Origin: Actinomycetes bacterium
GTDB lineage: Bacteria; Actinomycetota; Actinomycetes; Actinomycetales; Cellulomonadaceae
Assembly: GCA_023418375.1 (NCBI GenBank)
Contig: JAEZZV010000107.1
Coordinates: forward strand, 1-13,135
DNA: 13,135 nt
Reading direction: 5' to 3'
Numbering within the stretch: position 1 is the first letter of the stretch; every line of letters starts with the position of its first letter. Below, piece by piece: positions 12,541 to 13,135 of this stretch. The position numbers and the translations under genes were made by a program. The notes below the pieces were generated by a model. That model searched no databases and was not told the origin of the DNA. It was given only the letters and a program-made list of their open reading frames with translations.

Positions 12541-13135
12541 GTGAGCCCCACGGTCGCCGACGGCCATCGCGCCGCCCTGTCCGCACTCGCCCCCGAGGCC
12601 TGGGGCACGTACCTCGACGCCCACAGCGGACTGCCTGGACCGCGCGGGAACCTCGAGCTGCTCGCCGCAGCCGCCGACCTCGCGCCGGCCGCACTCCTGC
12701 GCACGTGGGCGGCGTCCGACGACGAGTACCGGGCGTCCGTCGGGGCCGCCGGGCTCGGGCGGCTCGCCGCCGACGGCGACCCGGACGCGCTCGACGAGCT
12801 ACGCGTCCGCGCGAACGACGCGCGGTGGCGGGTGCGCGAGGCGGTCGCGATGGCCCTCCAGCGGATCGGGGACGCCGACGGCGCACGGTTGCGCGCCGTG
12901 GCCGACGCCTGGGCGACCGGGTCGGCGCTCGAGCAGCGGGCGGCCATCGCCGGGATCTGCGAGCCGCGCCTGTTGCGCGCGACGGCGGACGCGGCGCATG
13001 CCGTCGCGCTGCTCTCCCGGGTGACGGCACGCCTGGCCACCCTGCCGGCCGAGGACCGTCGCGCCGACGACGTCCGTGCGCTCCGCAAGGCACTCGGCTA
13101 CTGCTGGTCGGTCGCCGTCGCGGCCGACCCGACGG
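12541..13135 (+). CDS. HEAT-repeat protein, partial
   Basis: The 198 visible codons are open to the right edge. The sequence is all-helical and rich in Ala, Leu and Arg. The clearest repeat is RWRVREAVAMALQRIGD (about residues 95-111), a textbook HEAT/PBS-type helix pair. A preceding unit (EYRASVGAAGLGRLAADGDPDALDEL, about 62 to 87, in pieces) and following helices fit the same solenoid. HEAT solenoids bind proteins or nucleic acids; some bacterial relatives are DNA-alkylation-repeat enzymes, but no catalytic feature can be judged from this fragment. The GTG start is inferred from the weak leaderless -10 candidate, from the lack of any upstream in-frame ATG or GTG in the gap, and from where coding character begins. 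It diverges from the GNAT gene. Confidence 0.8.
   Translation, partial: MSPTVADGHRAALSALAPEAWGTYLDAHSGLPGPRGNLELLAAAADLAPAALLRTWAASDDEYRASVGAAGLGRLAADGDPDALDELRVRANDARWRVREAVAMALQRIGDADGARLRAVADAWATGSALEQRAAIAGICEPRLLRATADAAHAVALLSRVTARLATLPAEDRRADDVRALRKALGYCWSVAVAADPT

Noticed and set aside
1..13135. tRNA, rRNA, insertion sequence, phage attachment or origin sequences
   Set aside because: I looked for cloverleaf-like genes, transposase motifs, terminal repeats and AT-rich iteron regions and saw none; coding density leaves almost no room.

Overview
This looks like an ordinary stretch of core chromosome from a very high-GC actinobacterium. The best fit is the Micrococcales, perhaps a Cellulomonas-like organism; that placement is an inference from codon use, protein flavour and gene set. 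The firmest marker is a mycothiol ligase gene (mshC), since mycothiol is an actinobacterial thiol. I see no mobile element, CRISPR array, tRNA or rRNA. Fourteen protein genes fill nearly the whole window, and the first and last are cut by its edges.

Layout. 1-879: site-2 (M50) membrane protease, minus strand, C terminus off the left edge. 939-1823: stand-alone RecB-type nuclease, plus. 1859-2578: HAD phosphatase, minus. 2636-3496: PAC2-family protein, plus. 3493-4752: MshC, minus. 4818-5762: CorA-type metal transporter, plus. 5775-6647: UppP, minus. 6726-7685: aldo/keto reductase, plus. 7717-8052: small protein with an Asp/Glu tail, minus. 8124-8360: DUF5703-like small protein, plus. 8410-9729: M20 metallopeptidase, minus. 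9770-11866: M3 oligopeptidase, minus. 11863-12459: GNAT acetyltransferase, minus, overlapping the M3 gene by 4 bp. 12541-end: HEAT-repeat protein, plus, truncated. No gene-free gap exceeds about 80 bp.

Architecture. The first eleven genes alternate strand one by one, giving five divergent promoter gaps of 57-78 bp and five convergent junctions from a 4-bp overlap to 49 bp. Most genes carry a TANNNT hexamer 6-8 nt before the start codon, the actinobacterial signature of leaderless mRNA, and this fixes several start codons (M50, HAD, MshC, UppP, the acidic protein, M20, GNAT). The exceptions have Shine-Dalgarno sequences: the DUF5703-like gene, which seems to have a short leader, and the M3 gene, which is coupled to GNAT. 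Ten of the fourteen starts are GTG.

How the genes relate. They are mostly independent housekeeping functions: thiol synthesis (MshC), peptidoglycan lipid-carrier recycling (UppP), divalent cation transport (CorA), peptide breakdown (M3 and M20), and DNA maintenance (RecB-like, unproven). As I recall, mshC, PAC2, uppP, a RecB-like nuclease and an M20 peptidase also lie in one neighbourhood near the Pup-proteasome genes in Mycobacterium and Streptomyces, so the proteasome locus may lie beyond the left edge. I find no convincing new multi-gene system. The most unusual signals are the strict strand alternation with overlapping back-to-back promoters, a one-nucleotide-loop G-quadruplex motif, a palindrome over the M20 promoter, the repeat-encoded acidic tail, and an aldo/keto reductase with Gln in place of the catalytic His.
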